Below, one piece after another: positions 8,551 to 17,722 of a stretch of DNA of 64,000 nt (position 1 is the first letter of the stretch; each line of letters starts with the position of its first letter). The position numbers and the translations under genes were made by a program. The notes beneath the pieces were generated by a model. It did no database searches. It saw nothing but the letters and a program-made list of their open reading frames with translations, and was not told where the DNA came from. This DNA comes from Ignavibacteria bacterium (GTDB taxonomy: Bacteria; Bacteroidota; Ignavibacteria; Kapaibacteriales; UBA2268), in the NCBI GenBank assembly GCA_012518115.1, contig JAAYTD010000026.1:1-64000 (forward strand), given 5' to 3'.

Positions 8551-9936
8551 ATGAAAAACGATTTGAAAAAGGAATTTAATATTGACAAGTTAGTTTCTAA
8601 ATTGACCAGTATTATAAAAAAAAACAAAGGAATTGTTACTCCTGTAGAACTTGCAACAAAAACAGGCAATTCCTTAGATGAAATCAACTTAGCTTTAGAT
8701 AGACTTATAGAACTATATGAAACTCGCATAAACTTAAATCAAGAAACCGGCGCATTACAATATATATTTCAATATCCACTTTTTAAACGTGGAAGTAAAA
8801 CTTTCAAAGAAAAACTATTCGCTATTGTCGACAAACTTTATAAAGTTTTCCAAGTAGTTTATAAAGCTTCTGTCGGAATTATATTAATTTTTTATACTAT
8901 TCTTTTTGTATTAATACTACTTGTTTTTATATTAGCTGCAAGTCGTAACGACAATGACGATTCAGGTAGCAATTTTAGTTTTGCTCCTGCTCTTATTCGT
9001 GGAATAATTTGGGGAATAATTGATGGTATTTTTTGTATTAATCATCCTCTCAATCCTACTAGTATTGTATATCAAGTTGATCCTGTAACTGGTAGCAGAT
9101 ACAAAACTTACAAGAAAGAAAAAAACAAAGGTAAAGGCTTTGTAAGATCTGCTTTTTCTTTTGTTTTTGGTCCTGACTTACCAAAATTTGACCCCTTAGC
9201 TGATGCACGAGAAGTTTTAGCTTATCTCAAATTATACACTAAAGGAAAATTAACTGCTGCTAATATAATTGAACTTTCAGGTGCTGATTATCCTAAAGCA
9301 GAATCAAAACTTGCAGAATATGTTGGTAAGTTTCAAGGTAATTTGAATGTTACAAATTCAGGTGTACTTTATGGAGATTTTGAAAATATAGTTGAAGATA
9401 GCTCTAATAAGGGCGACCATAGCAACATTGAATTTTATAAAGATGAAGTTGAACCTCCTGTTGAATTTACAGGTAATACTGCAGGGAAGAACTTTGCAGT
9501 AATAGCTATGAATACTTTCAACTTAGCAATGTCGGCTTTTTTCCTTTTTGCTGCTATTCCACCAATTATTTATCAAGATACAGAAATACTACTTTCTGAT
9601 TATGCTTTTTTATCAACATTTCCTTTTATCGTTTCCGTACTTTATTTTGTAATTCCTTTGTTGCGTTTTCCTGCATATAAAGCGCGTAAAGCAAAGCGAG
9701 ATTATAATGTTTGGCATAAAAAAATTATCGGTTATATTTGTTCACAAAGAAAAATTGAATTTTCTTTACAAGATTTTATATATAATTTAAATATTAGCAG
9801 TAATAGCCAAGTAGATAAATTGCAAAATATGTTATCTAAAATTGTTGTTGAACTAGAAGGCACTATAGAAATTTCTGAGAACGGAGAAACAATTTATAAA
9901 TTTGAAAGATTATACAAAGAACTTATTATCAATTAA
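8551..9936 (+). CDS. Membrane protein with three winged-helix-like modules
   Basis: A 461-residue protein I do not recognise by name. Three regions look like the same winged-helix module: about residues 12-75 (GIVTPVELATKTG...ALQYIF), 210-285 (KLTAANIIELSG...GVLYGDF) and 388-455 (EFSLQDFIYNL...ETIYKF). Each ends in a Gly/aromatic wing strand. Between them lie four hydrophobic segments (about 100-128, 145-165, 310-335, 345-368). It is 20 bases upstream of nusB and probably heads the nusB-dprA operon. It may be a membrane-tethered regulator, or the winged helices may serve protein contacts only. No promoter box was convincing in the 218-bp divergent gap upstream. Confidence 0.7.
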   Translation: MKNDLKKEFNIDKLVSKLTSIIKKNKGIVTPVELATKTGNSLDEINLALDRLIELYETRINLNQETGALQYIFQYPLFKRGSKTFKEKLFAIVDKLYKVFQVVYKASVGIILIFYTILFVLILLVFILAASRNDNDDSGSNFSFAPALIRGIIWGIIDGIFCINHPLNPTSIVYQVDPVTGSRYKTYKKEKNKGKGFVRSAFSFVFGPDLPKFDPLADAREVLAYLKLYTKGKLTAANIIELSGADYPKAESKLAEYVGKFQGNLNVTNSGVLYGDFENIVEDSSNKGDHSNIEFYKDEVEPPVEFTGNTAGKNFAVIAMNTFNLAMSAFFLFAAIPPIIYQDTEILLSDYAFLSTFPFIVSVLYFVIPLLRFPAYKARKAKRDYNVWHKKIIGYICSQRKIEFSLQDFIYNLNISSNSQVDKLQNMLSKIVVELEGTIEISENGETIYKFERLYKELIIN

Positions 9937-9956
9937 TTTAATTATTAACTAAAAAG

Positions 9957-10565
9957 ATGAAAAAAACTACAGAAAAAAACAATACATTTCCTATAAGTTC
10001 AATCAGGCGTGTTAAAGGAAGCAGACGTTTTGTCAGAGAGAAGGTTTTGCAAATATTAGTTTCACACTTTGTTTCAGGAAGTGATATAAACGAGCTTATA
10101 GATAATATCTTTTATAGAGATTATAAAATTGATAGTGATAATGAAGTGACAGAAACGGCACCGAAAGAAAAAACTAATAAGATTTTAACGGAAGAAGAAT
10201 TAGAAGAGTTAGAAGCTGATGCAGGAATAGATTGGCGAGAAGAAGATATAAAACTTGCTCATACAATAATCAACGGTGCATTAGCTGAAAACGATTTTGT
10301 TGTAGAAAAATTAAAAGAAATTTCAAAACATTGGCGATATGAAAGAATTTCTATTATAGATAGAGTGCTTATTTTGATGGCTGTATCGGAAATTTTACAT
10401 TGTCCTGAAATACCTATCAAAGTTAGCATTAACGAAGTTGTTGATATTGCTAAAATTTACTCTACCGACAAAAGTACTCAATTTATTAATGGCATTTTAG
10501 ATACAATACTGACTTTTCTAATGAATGAAAACAAAGTAAACAAAACAGGTAGAGGGTTAAAATAA
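9957..10565 (+). CDS. nusB: Transcription antitermination factor NusB
   Basis: A 202-residue all-helical protein with the NusB signature: N-terminal RRFVREKVLQIL, and C-terminal ISIIDRVLILMAVSEIL followed by PIKVSINEVVDIAKIYSTDKSTQFINGILD. NusB binds boxA RNA with NusE (S10) to promote antitermination on rRNA operons. It is longer than the usual 140-160 residues because of an acidic insert (about residues 60-90) and a charged N-terminus. Its stop is three bases from the dprA start, so the two are co-transcribed. Confidence 0.92.
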   Translation: MKKTTEKNNTFPISSIRRVKGSRRFVREKVLQILVSHFVSGSDINELIDNIFYRDYKIDSDNEVTETAPKEKTNKILTEEELEELEADAGIDWREEDIKLAHTIINGALAENDFVVEKLKEISKHWRYERISIIDRVLILMAVSEILHCPEIPIKVSINEVVDIAKIYSTDKSTQFINGILDTILTFLMNENKVNKTGRGLK

Positions 10566-10568
10566 TTT

Positions 10569-11660
10569 ATGAAAATACGAAACGATTGGTCTTTAAAAGA
10601 AATTATTTCATTATCTTTTTTAAAAGGTTTAACTTACAAAAGACAGCGTGAAAGTGTAGAGAAATTTAAATCTTTGGAAGACTTTACTAAAAATGTTTAC
10701 GAAAGCAATATTAGTTTTTTCGGTAATATTAGCAAACAACCGATAACAAATTCTGAACACTTAGAAAAAGCAGAAGAACAATTAGAATTTTGTCAAAAAA
10801 ATGACATAAACATCATTACTATATGGGACGAAAATTATCCTGTTCTTCTTAAAGAAATTTCCTATCCCCCAACTTTACTTTATGTTAAAGGTAATTTACA
10901 GCCTGCAAATTCTTTATCAATTTCTGTTGTAGGCACAAGACATTGCACGAGTTATGGAAAACTATGTGCTGAACGTTTTGTTAAAGATTTTGTTGCAAAC
11001 AATATTATCATCACTAGTGGCTTAGCTTATGGTATTGATTCTGTAGCTCATAGAGCGTGTATTAAAGCAGAAGGAATAACTTATGCAGTTATAGCTAGTG
11101 GACTTGATAAAATGCAATCTAACGCTAAAAAGTTAGCAGATGAGATTGTCAATATCGGCGGTGCTATTATTTCCGAATATCCTTGCGGAACAACAGCACA
11201 TCCCGGTTATTTTCCTCAAAGAAATCGCATAATTAGTGGAATTTCAAATGCACTTTTAGTTGTAGAAACAGCTTTAAAAGGTGGTTCGCTTATAAGCGCG
11301 CGTTTTGCACAAGAACAAAATCGTGAAGTTTATGCTATACCCGGTGCTATAACTGCTGAAAAAAGTAAAGGTTGCAATAATTTAATATATAAAAATGGTG
11401 CTACTATTGCAATTTCTGCCGAAGAAATAATGCGAGATTTAGGATTAATTGTAGAAGAAAAGTATGAAAAAGAAATTATCTTTGATTCCGATGAAGAAAA
11501 AATGATTTATGATTTACTAGCTAGTGAGCCTATGAATGCTGATACGCTACAAGAAAAAACTCAAATTAAAATTTCTGAACTACTTGTGTTACTGCTTGAA
11601 ATGGAATTTAAAGGAAAAATTCAACAAATGCCCGGTAAACTTTATATCTCTATAAAATAA
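10569..11660 (+). CDS. dprA: DNA-processing protein DprA
   Basis: A 363-residue DprA/Smf protein that loads RecA on incoming single-stranded DNA during natural transformation. The Rossmann-like core is clear: VVGTRHCTSYG, SGLAYGIDSVAHRAC, the HPGYFPQRNRIISG motif and GGSLISARFAQEQNREVYAIPG. The C-terminal winged helix (about residues 300-363) is present. Length is normal. It lies directly after nusB (three-base gap), without its own promoter. No other competence gene is in the window. Confidence 0.94.
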   Translation: MKIRNDWSLKEIISLSFLKGLTYKRQRESVEKFKSLEDFTKNVYESNISFFGNISKQPITNSEHLEKAEEQLEFCQKNDINIITIWDENYPVLLKEISYPPTLLYVKGNLQPANSLSISVVGTRHCTSYGKLCAERFVKDFVANNIIITSGLAYGIDSVAHRACIKAEGITYAVIASGLDKMQSNAKKLADEIVNIGGAIISEYPCGTTAHPGYFPQRNRIISGISNALLVVETALKGGSLISARFAQEQNREVYAIPGAITAEKSKGCNNLIYKNGATIAISAEEIMRDLGLIVEEKYEKEIIFDSDEEKMIYDLLASEPMNADTLQEKTQIKISELLVLLLEMEFKGKIQQMPGKLYISIK

Positions 11661-11675
11661 AAAAACTATTTTCTA

Positions 11676-13301
11676 ATGAAACATATTATTTTTTTTATCT
11701 TTATAATTACACCTATATTTTCGTTCGCCAACGATATTACAAATATCAATTCTATAACTATAGACCGAAAGAAAGTTTTTGAAAAAGAAGATAAAGACTG
11801 GTTCTTTGGAGCTCCTTTGTTTAATTCCGTCCATTTTTTAACAAAAGAATATATTATTGAAGACGAAATACTTTTTGCCATCAACGACACGATTTCCGAA
11901 GATTCATTTTTAGAAACAGAACGAAATTTAAGAGCAACAGGCTTATTTACTGAAGTAAAAATAGAATTAGAAGAAAATTCCGAAAATAATTATGATGTGT
12001 TTGTTATAACTAAAGATCGCTGGTCTTTTTATCCTTCAATTCTTTTCGGTATAATAGGTGAAGATATGAACTACGGCGGACGCTTACAAGAATTTAATTT
12101 ATTCGGAACAGGAACATATATCAATATGAGTGGAATTTTTCGGGAAGAACTTGATATCGGATTAGAAGGATTGTTTGAATTACGAAATCAAAGGATTTTT
12201 AGAAGTGAACTAGCTTTAGATGTCTCAATACTAGCTAATCAGTATATAACACGGCAAGATGTAAAAATACATAAAGATTATCGTACTCTTGCAACTACTA
12301 ATTCATACGGAATTTCAGCAAATAATAATTTCGGAAAAGAATTCTTTTTGAATGATATTTTCTTGAAATATTTATTCCCCGATTTAAAATTTTTACCAAT
12401 AAATGAAAAAACAATTAAAACATGGTATTCAAGAGCGTGGAAAATGAATGATTTCGTATATCTAACGGGACTTCTTGAGTACAACAAAACTGACAGAGGA
12501 TTAAATTTCTTTCAAAGAGCTTATGACAATCAAGGAAAAATTTTAGTAGGTTTTTCTTCATCAGCACAAAATTTCTATGCTGTTGAAAGAATTAACTCAT
12601 ATAATATAGAAGACTTAGAAGAAGGTGGTTGGGGAACTGCAATTCTTGGAAAAACTTTTCCTATAGCTAGCTATGGTGGAGAACGTGGTTTTTTCTATGT
12701 TGCAGGTCAAGCAGAAAAATCTGTTTATACAAAGGATTTTTATCTATTCGGACAATTGACAGGCGCTAGTTCTTTTTCGTCTGATTTTGCAAAATATACA
12801 TATCAATCTTTTCTTGGCTTAGGTTTTGTAAGGTTAAACGAAAAATTATTACTTGCTGCAAAATTCGATCAACAAGCTGTTTGGAACTGGCCCCGTTTTA
12901 GACAACTTGTTATTGATGAAACACGCGGATTACGTGGCTATAGTGCGGGAGAGCTCGCAGGCGACAACAGATTAACTACGAACATAGAATTACGTTATTT
13001 CCCGGATTGGCAAGTTTTCATATTCAAATTATCCGGCGCATTATTTTACGACATTGCTTCGGTATGGAATCAAACTATAGAAATTTTTGATTCGAAATTC
13101 TACTCATCTATAGGTGCGGGCTTGCGTTTACATTTCACAAAGTCAGATAATCCTTTACATACTTTCCGCATAGATTTCCCTTATAATTTCCATACAAAAA
13201 AGGTGGGAATTTCATTAGGTGTCAGTCAATACTTTGAAGCTTTTGGCAAACATCGTTTTAGATTGCCAGAAATTTATGGAACAGAGTTTGATTTTGAATA
13301 A
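11676..13301 (+). CDS. Omp85/BamA-family outer-membrane barrel protein
   Basis: A 541-residue protein with a signal peptide (cleavage near SFAND), one POTRA-like region (about 25-125, ending VITKDRWSFYP) and a long amphipathic beta-strand region containing the surface-antigen-like segment DETRGLRGYSAGELAGDNR, which recalls the VRGY/F motif of Omp85 proteins. It fits a short Omp85-superfamily protein (one POTRA plus a 16-strand barrel) rather than BamA itself, which has five POTRAs. It follows dprA by 15 bases and is probably the last gene of that run. A hairpin and T run at 13356-13381 may terminate it. Confidence 0.78.
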   Translation: MKHIIFFIFIITPIFSFANDITNINSITIDRKKVFEKEDKDWFFGAPLFNSVHFLTKEYIIEDEILFAINDTISEDSFLETERNLRATGLFTEVKIELEENSENNYDVFVITKDRWSFYPSILFGIIGEDMNYGGRLQEFNLFGTGTYINMSGIFREELDIGLEGLFELRNQRIFRSELALDVSILANQYITRQDVKIHKDYRTLATTNSYGISANNNFGKEFFLNDIFLKYLFPDLKFLPINEKTIKTWYSRAWKMNDFVYLTGLLEYNKTDRGLNFFQRAYDNQGKILVGFSSSAQNFYAVERINSYNIEDLEEGGWGTAILGKTFPIASYGGERGFFYVAGQAEKSVYTKDFYLFGQLTGASSFSSDFAKYTYQSFLGLGFVRLNEKLLLAAKFDQQAVWNWPRFRQLVIDETRGLRGYSAGELAGDNRLTTNIELRYFPDWQVFIFKLSGALFYDIASVWNQTIEIFDSKFYSSIGAGLRLHFTKSDNPLHTFRIDFPYNFHTKKVGISLGVSQYFEAFGKHRFRLPEIYGTEFDFE

Positions 13302-13355
13302 TATTTTGTCCAAAATATAGTAGTCAAATAATCATCCTGAGGAGAATTTGCTCCC

Positions 13356-13381
13356 AGCGAAGTACAAGTACTTGCTTTTTT
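13356..13381 (+). terminator. Terminator-like hairpin after the Omp85-like gene
   Basis: AGC-g-AAGTAC / GTACTT-GCT forms a stem with one bulge and a very small loop, followed by a T run. It is about 55 bases past the stop codon, the right place and orientation for the nusB-dprA-omp operon. Confidence 0.5.
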
Positions 13382-13498
13382 ATCCCGTTAGGGATAGAAT
13401 GTTGGTAAAAAAGTTTATGTTTCACTCTGTTTCGTCCCGTATGGGACGAAATTAGTAGATTACATTTTTTTTTACCGATATTTTGTGCCTACGGCACA
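13381..13498. repeat. Array of three short GC-rich hairpins
   Basis: Three perfect inverted repeats with 3-4-base loops: TATCCC-gtta-GGGATA (13381-13396), TTCGTCCC-gtat-GGGACGAA (13431-13450) and TGTGCC-tac-GGCACA (13484-13498). Their starts are about 50 bases apart with AT-rich spacers. They resemble REP-like palindromes seen between genes in Bacteroidota; no transposase gene is nearby. Confidence 0.7.
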
Positions 13499-13578
13499 TC
13501 TTTATGTTTACCTTTTTTCTGGCTTGAACAAGATTGCCAAAATTTCTCAAAATCCCACTAATCACAGTTCAGACAATA

Positions 13579-13632
13579 ACTACCCCGTCAAACTTCGCTT
13601 GCCACCCCTTCCAATCTAAAGGAAAATTTTAG
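13579..13632 (+). repeat. Dispersed intergenic repeat, copy C
   Basis: ACTACCCCGTCAAACTTCGC followed by TTGCCACCCCTTCC and an AAAGGAAAATTTT tail; the best partner of copy A at 2659-2711. Its downstream flank (CTAATATATAATTCAATTT near 13680) also resembles that of copy A, with extra sequence between. Confidence 0.75.
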
Positions 13633-13794
13633 AACATCTAAAAATCACGCTAATCATATAAATCACAGTCAGGAACAAGCTAATATATAATTCAATTTGC
13701 TATTACTAATAGAGCCTTATTGAATTCTTTTACCTGTTGATTATTGAGGTATCGGTTTTTATTTCCACAAAAATATTTCTTTTCTTAATATAAA

Positions 13795-13832
13795 AAAAGA
13801 GATAAAACTTAAAACAAAGTTTTATCTCTTTT
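13795..13832. terminator. Strong bidirectional terminator
   Basis: A perfect 16-bp inverted repeat, AAAAGAGATAAAACTT / AAGTTTTATCTCTTTT, around an AAAACA loop. It lies 27 bases past the stop of the minus-strand OmpA/PD40 gene and between converging operons, so it can stop transcription both ways. Confidence 0.85.
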
Positions 13833-13859
13833 AGTTCTTCAATTACTCCAAGTAATTTA

Positions 13860-16550
13860 TTATTCTTGTGTAGTAGTAATCACAGATTCGATAAGAACTT
13901 GTACAGTTCTATTATAGAATCTACCTTCTGGAATTTCATTTGGATATATTGGATCTTCAGGACCAACACCGTTTACATCAAGAGATTTGTATCTACCTCC
14001 TGAATGTTTATGAATACCTTGTCTCACTGTGTTTGCACGTCTTTTAGACAAGTTAACGTTAAAATCAAAAAGTCCTACGATATCTGTATGTCCGATAACT
14101 TTAATATCGGAAGTTTGCATAACACGGTTATAAACATAATCTCGCATCACACGTTCATTGACTGGACCTGCTTCATATTTACCAAATGGGAACAGAATCA
14201 AGCTATAATTTTCACGTGTTTTTCCTTCACCTGTCGCAATAATTCTCTCTTCTGTTGAGACTTGGAGTGTAGGAATTTCTATAGGATCTGACGAACAAAC
14301 AGCACCTGATTTTGTAGTTACAAACATTTGAGCAGTAAAGGCTGCATTATCTACAGGATATTTTCCGTCTTCACTAGTCCAATCCCAAGTATAAGTAGGT
14401 TCTGTAATTCCAATATCATCAAGTACTACCCAATCTTCATCACCACGTTTAATAACAACTTTACGACTAGCTACGATATCATTGTCAATACCGTTAAAGA
14501 GTTGGAATATCATGTCGTCAGGTTGTGGTAATGTAGCAACGTCTTTATCAAATACTGGTTTAAATACATCCCATTCATTACAAAGTATTTCCACACGTCT
14601 GTTTTCTATTTGTCCTAAGCTATCTTTTGAGTTAGACGGATTTGCAGGTAGATCTCTATAAGTTAATTTCATCCTATCAGGACTAATTTTCCAAATATCT
14701 TTGAGATAATTATAAACGTTATCAGCGCGTTCTTTAGATAGTCCTTTACGTTTTTCGCCTTCATTAACCGCATCATTACATCCTACTATTTCTATAGTTA
14801 CATCAGGATGTTTTGTTAATCTGAAACCGAATATGTTCAATATATGATAGTATTTATCTAAGGTTGCACCTACAATTGTTGTATCTGAAAACATTCTTGT
14901 TTCATTTGCTGATTTAAATACTTTATATCTACTTGGAAATTCTGATGAGCCTTCATCAAAGAAAACATAAGTAAGCAGTGGGTGCAAGCTCCAGTTCAAT
15001 ATCTCTTCCATAACTAATCCGTTAAAATTAGCCAGATTTGGTTTGGAAGTTTTTGATTTCCTAATATATTCAGACTCTTCTATCTTAGCTACTAATTTTG
15101 GTCGTTCTCCCATAGGTATTGTAATCTTGATATGTTCAGCATGTTTGTTTGCAGCTTCTTCTCGATCTTCTATAGGCATATATCGTTTTACTGTCTGTTT
15201 TACAGTTTTCGTTCCAAATTTAGGATGCACAGAAGTAACATCATAATCTACAGATCCTGCTAAATTATCATCATCACCGAAAGCATCATAAGTTACAACA
15301 TAAGAAAACTCTTGATTACTTTCGTTTAACTCAATAGTATCTAATTTATTAGTAAGTTTATTTCTAAGAATTATATTAGCAAAAATAAGGTCACCTGTAC
15401 ATTCATCAACTACTTTTCCTGTTATTAACACAGTTCTTTTATAAGTAGGAACAACAGCAACATATAAATCAAGATCTGATTTGCCTGATTGAGCACTTAA
15501 ATCAGTTCTGTTAGATGAAAAATATATTATATCACCGGAAGCAGGCATAGTCATAAACTGTTCATCAAATTTAGTATTCAATGGTTCACCTAGGTTTGTC
15601 GGTTTACTCCATGAACGAGTACTTGGTGAATAAGTAGTTATGTAGAAATCAAGACCACCATAATTAACAGAGTGAGCATCAGAAGAAAATATTAAGGTTC
15701 TACCATCGGAACAAATGAAAGGCGAGCAATCTTTACCTTTAGTATTAATAGCTTCCAAGTTTTTAGCTGGTCCCCATTCATCCATATCGTCATCCCAATC
15801 GGAGTACCAAATATCCATTTCTTCATACTTATTGCGTCCACTACTATTAGGACCTTTACGAGTAGAAGTGAAATATAAGCGCGTACCATCGGGCGTAATA
15901 GAAGGTTGAGAGTCAAAATATTCAGAATTTACATTTTTACCTAAATTTACTGGTTTACCCCACACATCACCCTCTAATGTAACTCTATAAATATCGCAAT
16001 CACCATATCCGTCAGGACGATTACAGCCTGTAAAATATAGAGTTTTACCGTCAGCAGTTATAGTAGCGACACCTTCATTTAGTATTGTATTAACTCCTAA
16101 TTGATCATTATCAACCGATTCGTCTATATTAAAAGGCAACATAGTAAATACAGTATCCAATTTATGTTCTTTTTTAAATGCCCAAAAATCCGTTGAATTT
16201 TTATTATTTGGCAATTTCTTTGAACCAGGACGATTAGATACAAAATATATAGTTTTGCCATCTCCTGTAACAGTTGGAGCATAATCATCAAATTCTGTAT
16301 TAACAACAGGACCTAAATTAATTATTCTTAATTTTTTATTAGTAATTATACCAGCTCCTGTAGCATCACCACCACCGTCCGATGATTCTAGTTTAATTCC
16401 ATACAAGTACTTATTGGAATTAACTTGTGCAATTAACATGTCATTTGATGAAGTACTTGCATTTTCTATTATGTCATTAGCAAGTAAGTTCATTGTAAAT
16501 ATTACTGTTACTAACAGTAATAATGCAAATTTCGTAGTTGTTCGGTACAT
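13860..16550 (-). CDS. PD40 propeller protein with two tandem OmpA domains
   Basis: An 896-residue exported protein. After a signal peptide come PD40/WD40-like repeats (about 85-370; PTVTGDGKTIYFVSNRPGS and similar), a carboxypeptidase-regulatory-like beta domain (about 375-500), then two OmpA-type modules. Module 1 (about 535-680) begins VFFDEGSSEFPSRY and keeps Asp in GCNDAV and LSKERA. Module 2 (about 790-896) carries IGHTDIVG and LSKRRA and ends EGRFYNRTVQVLIES. OmpA domains bind diaminopimelate in peptidoglycan through that Asp and Arg, so this is likely a periplasmic or outer-membrane anchor. A clear SD (AGGAGATTGT) precedes the ATG. The second half is paralogous to the 694-residue protein at 20220-22304. 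Confidence 0.88.
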   Translation of the reverse strand: MYRTTTKFALLLLVTVIFTMNLLANDIIENASTSSNDMLIAQVNSNKYLYGIKLESSDGGGDATGAGIITNKKLRIINLGPVVNTEFDDYAPTVTGDGKTIYFVSNRPGSKKLPNNKNSTDFWAFKKEHKLDTVFTMLPFNIDESVDNDQLGVNTILNEGVATITADGKTLYFTGCNRPDGYGDCDIYRVTLEGDVWGKPVNLGKNVNSEYFDSQPSITPDGTRLYFTSTRKGPNSSGRNKYEEMDIWYSDWDDDMDEWGPAKNLEAINTKGKDCSPFICSDGRTLIFSSDAHSVNYGGLDFYITTYSPSTRSWSKPTNLGEPLNTKFDEQFMTMPASGDIIYFSSNRTDLSAQSGKSDLDLYVAVVPTYKRTVLITGKVVDECTGDLIFANIILRNKLTNKLDTIELNESNQEFSYVVTYDAFGDDDNLAGSVDYDVTSVHPKFGTKTVKQTVKRYMPIEDREEAANKHAEHIKITIPMGERPKLVAKIEESEYIRKSKTSKPNLANFNGLVMEEILNWSLHPLLTYVFFDEGSSEFPSRYKVFKSANETRMFSDTTIVGATLDKYYHILNIFGFRLTKHPDVTIEIVGCNDAVNEGEKRKGLSKERADNVYNYLKDIWKISPDRMKLTYRDLPANPSNSKDSLGQIENRRVEILCNEWDVFKPVFDKDVATLPQPDDMIFQLFNGIDNDIVASRKVVIKRGDEDWVVLDDIGITEPTYTWDWTSEDGKYPVDNAAFTAQMFVTTKSGAVCSSDPIEIPTLQVSTEERIIATGEGKTRENYSLILFPFGKYEAGPVNERVMRDYVYNRVMQTSDIKVIGHTDIVGLFDFNVNLSKRRANTVRQGIHKHSGGRYKSLDVNGVGPEDPIYPNEIPEGRFYNRTVQVLIESVITTTQE

Positions 16551-16953
16551 ACAATCTCCTACACTTTTTATAAAATTATAATTATATTTTCTTTCGTTTG
16601 GTATTCAATATAAAGTTCAATATAAAGATTTTTTACAAAAAAAAAAAATCTTATTAAATAAAAATTATTTTTTTACAAAAAAAATATTTATTAAAACATT
16701 TATATGTTTTTATTATTTATTTGCAAGTAATATAATTATTTAATTGTTAAATCTAAAACACATACAGTTTTTAGTATTTTTTCTATTTATTTTCACTCTG
16801 TAAAACACCACAATACTATCTTTGATTTAATAGTATAATTTATATAGTTTACACTGTTTTTTTCTTTAACTTCTTAATATTTTACTAAAATAGTTAATTT
16901 TCTATTAATAATTGATATATTTTTATTTATTAAAAAGCATCAATTAAAAATTT
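16551..16953. other. 403-bp extremely AT-rich intergenic region
   Basis: No gene seen. Rich in A- and T-tracts, consistent with a promoter region for the minus-strand OmpA/PD40 gene. It contains a perfect tandem 12-bp repeat (TTCAATATAAAG twice) at 16604-16627, about 55-75 bases upstream of the start codon. No convincing -33/-7 pair was found. Confidence 0.6.
16604..16627. repeat. Tandem 12-bp repeat upstream of the OmpA/PD40 gene
   Basis: Two perfect adjacent copies of TTCAATATAAAG. The position just upstream of a gene start would suit a paired regulator site or a recent slippage duplication; nothing more is visible. Confidence 0.6.
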
Positions 16954-17718
16954 TTATTCCTGTGCTGCATCAGCATTTTCATTTTCTATTACTCCCGGTG
17001 CCGAAGTATCTTTATCTGATATAACAATTTCTACACGTCTGTTTTTTTTACGTCCTTCTTCAGAAAGATTATCTTCTATCGGTCGCTGTCCTCCAAAAGC
17101 ACGAACAACTACATTATGTTCAGGAACTTGTTTATTTATAAGCAAATATCCGATATTTAATGCTCGTGCTGCTGATAAATGCCAATTTGATTCATATCGC
17201 ATTGAACGCATAGGAACAGCATCTGTATGTCCATCGACATTGATTTGTTTGTCTATCACCCTTAGAATACTAGCTATTGAATCTATGATTGTTACGGCTT
17301 CAATTTGCAAATCAGCACTACCTGATTTAAATAACAAATCAGCGTTTATTATTATTTTAAAACCATCTTGTACAGGTTCTATATTTAATTTACCTTGTTT
17401 TAATAGAACTTTTAATTTTTCTTCAAATTTTGTTTTAACTAAATCTATGCTCTGCTCTTCCTTAGGAATAACAATAGGAGGCGGAATAACCGAAATATTA
17501 GCATTCATTATATCTTTTTCTTTTTTTGCTTCACTACTAAAAATAGTAGCAAAACTTGAAACAACTTCTGCATATTTAGAGAGATCTACTTGAGAGCTAG
17601 CATAAAGTATAGCAAACAGTCCAAGCAATAAAGTTAACAAATCAGCATAAGTTATTAGATATCTATCTTTATCGGCTTTAATGTTTAATGTCCGTTTTTT
17701 TCTATTTGTTTTCCTCAT
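16954..17718 (-). CDS. MotB-like OmpA-family protein
   Basis: A 254-residue inner-membrane-anchored protein. Near residue 20 it has the MotB plug/transmembrane motif YLITYADLLTLLLGLFAIL with the Asp that carries protons in MotB/PomB stators, and a C-terminal OmpA domain with DGHTDAVP and LSAARA. It therefore looks like a stator B subunit that holds peptidoglycan. No motA/exbB-like partner and no flagellar or gliding gene is present in the window. It follows meaB by four bases and is probably co-transcribed with it. It could serve an unidentified ion-driven motor or be a structural anchor only. Confidence 0.85.
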   Translation of the reverse strand: MRKTNRKKRTLNIKADKDRYLITYADLLTLLLGLFAILYASSQVDLSKYAEVVSSFATIFSSEAKKEKDIMNANISVIPPPIVIPKEEQSIDLVKTKFEEKLKVLLKQGKLNIEPVQDGFKIIINADLLFKSGSADLQIEAVTIIDSIASILRVIDKQINVDGHTDAVPMRSMRYESNWHLSAARALNIGYLLINKQVPEHNVVVRAFGGQRPIEDNLSEEGRKKNRRVEIVISDKDTSAPGVIENENADAAQE

Positions 17719-17722
17719 AATT

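Larger units (their letters stand above)
13302..13859. other. 558-bp repeat-rich intergenic region
   Basis: No credible gene. In order it holds a terminator-like hairpin (13356-13381), three short GC-rich hairpins about 50 bp apart (13381-13498), AT-rich motifs of the AATCACGCTAATCATATAA type, dispersed repeat copy C, and a strong bidirectional terminator next to the converging minus-strand gene. Confidence 0.8.

Noticed and set aside
16954-17718. Flagellar MotB call
   Set aside because: No MotA or flagellar gene in the window; kept as MotB-like only.
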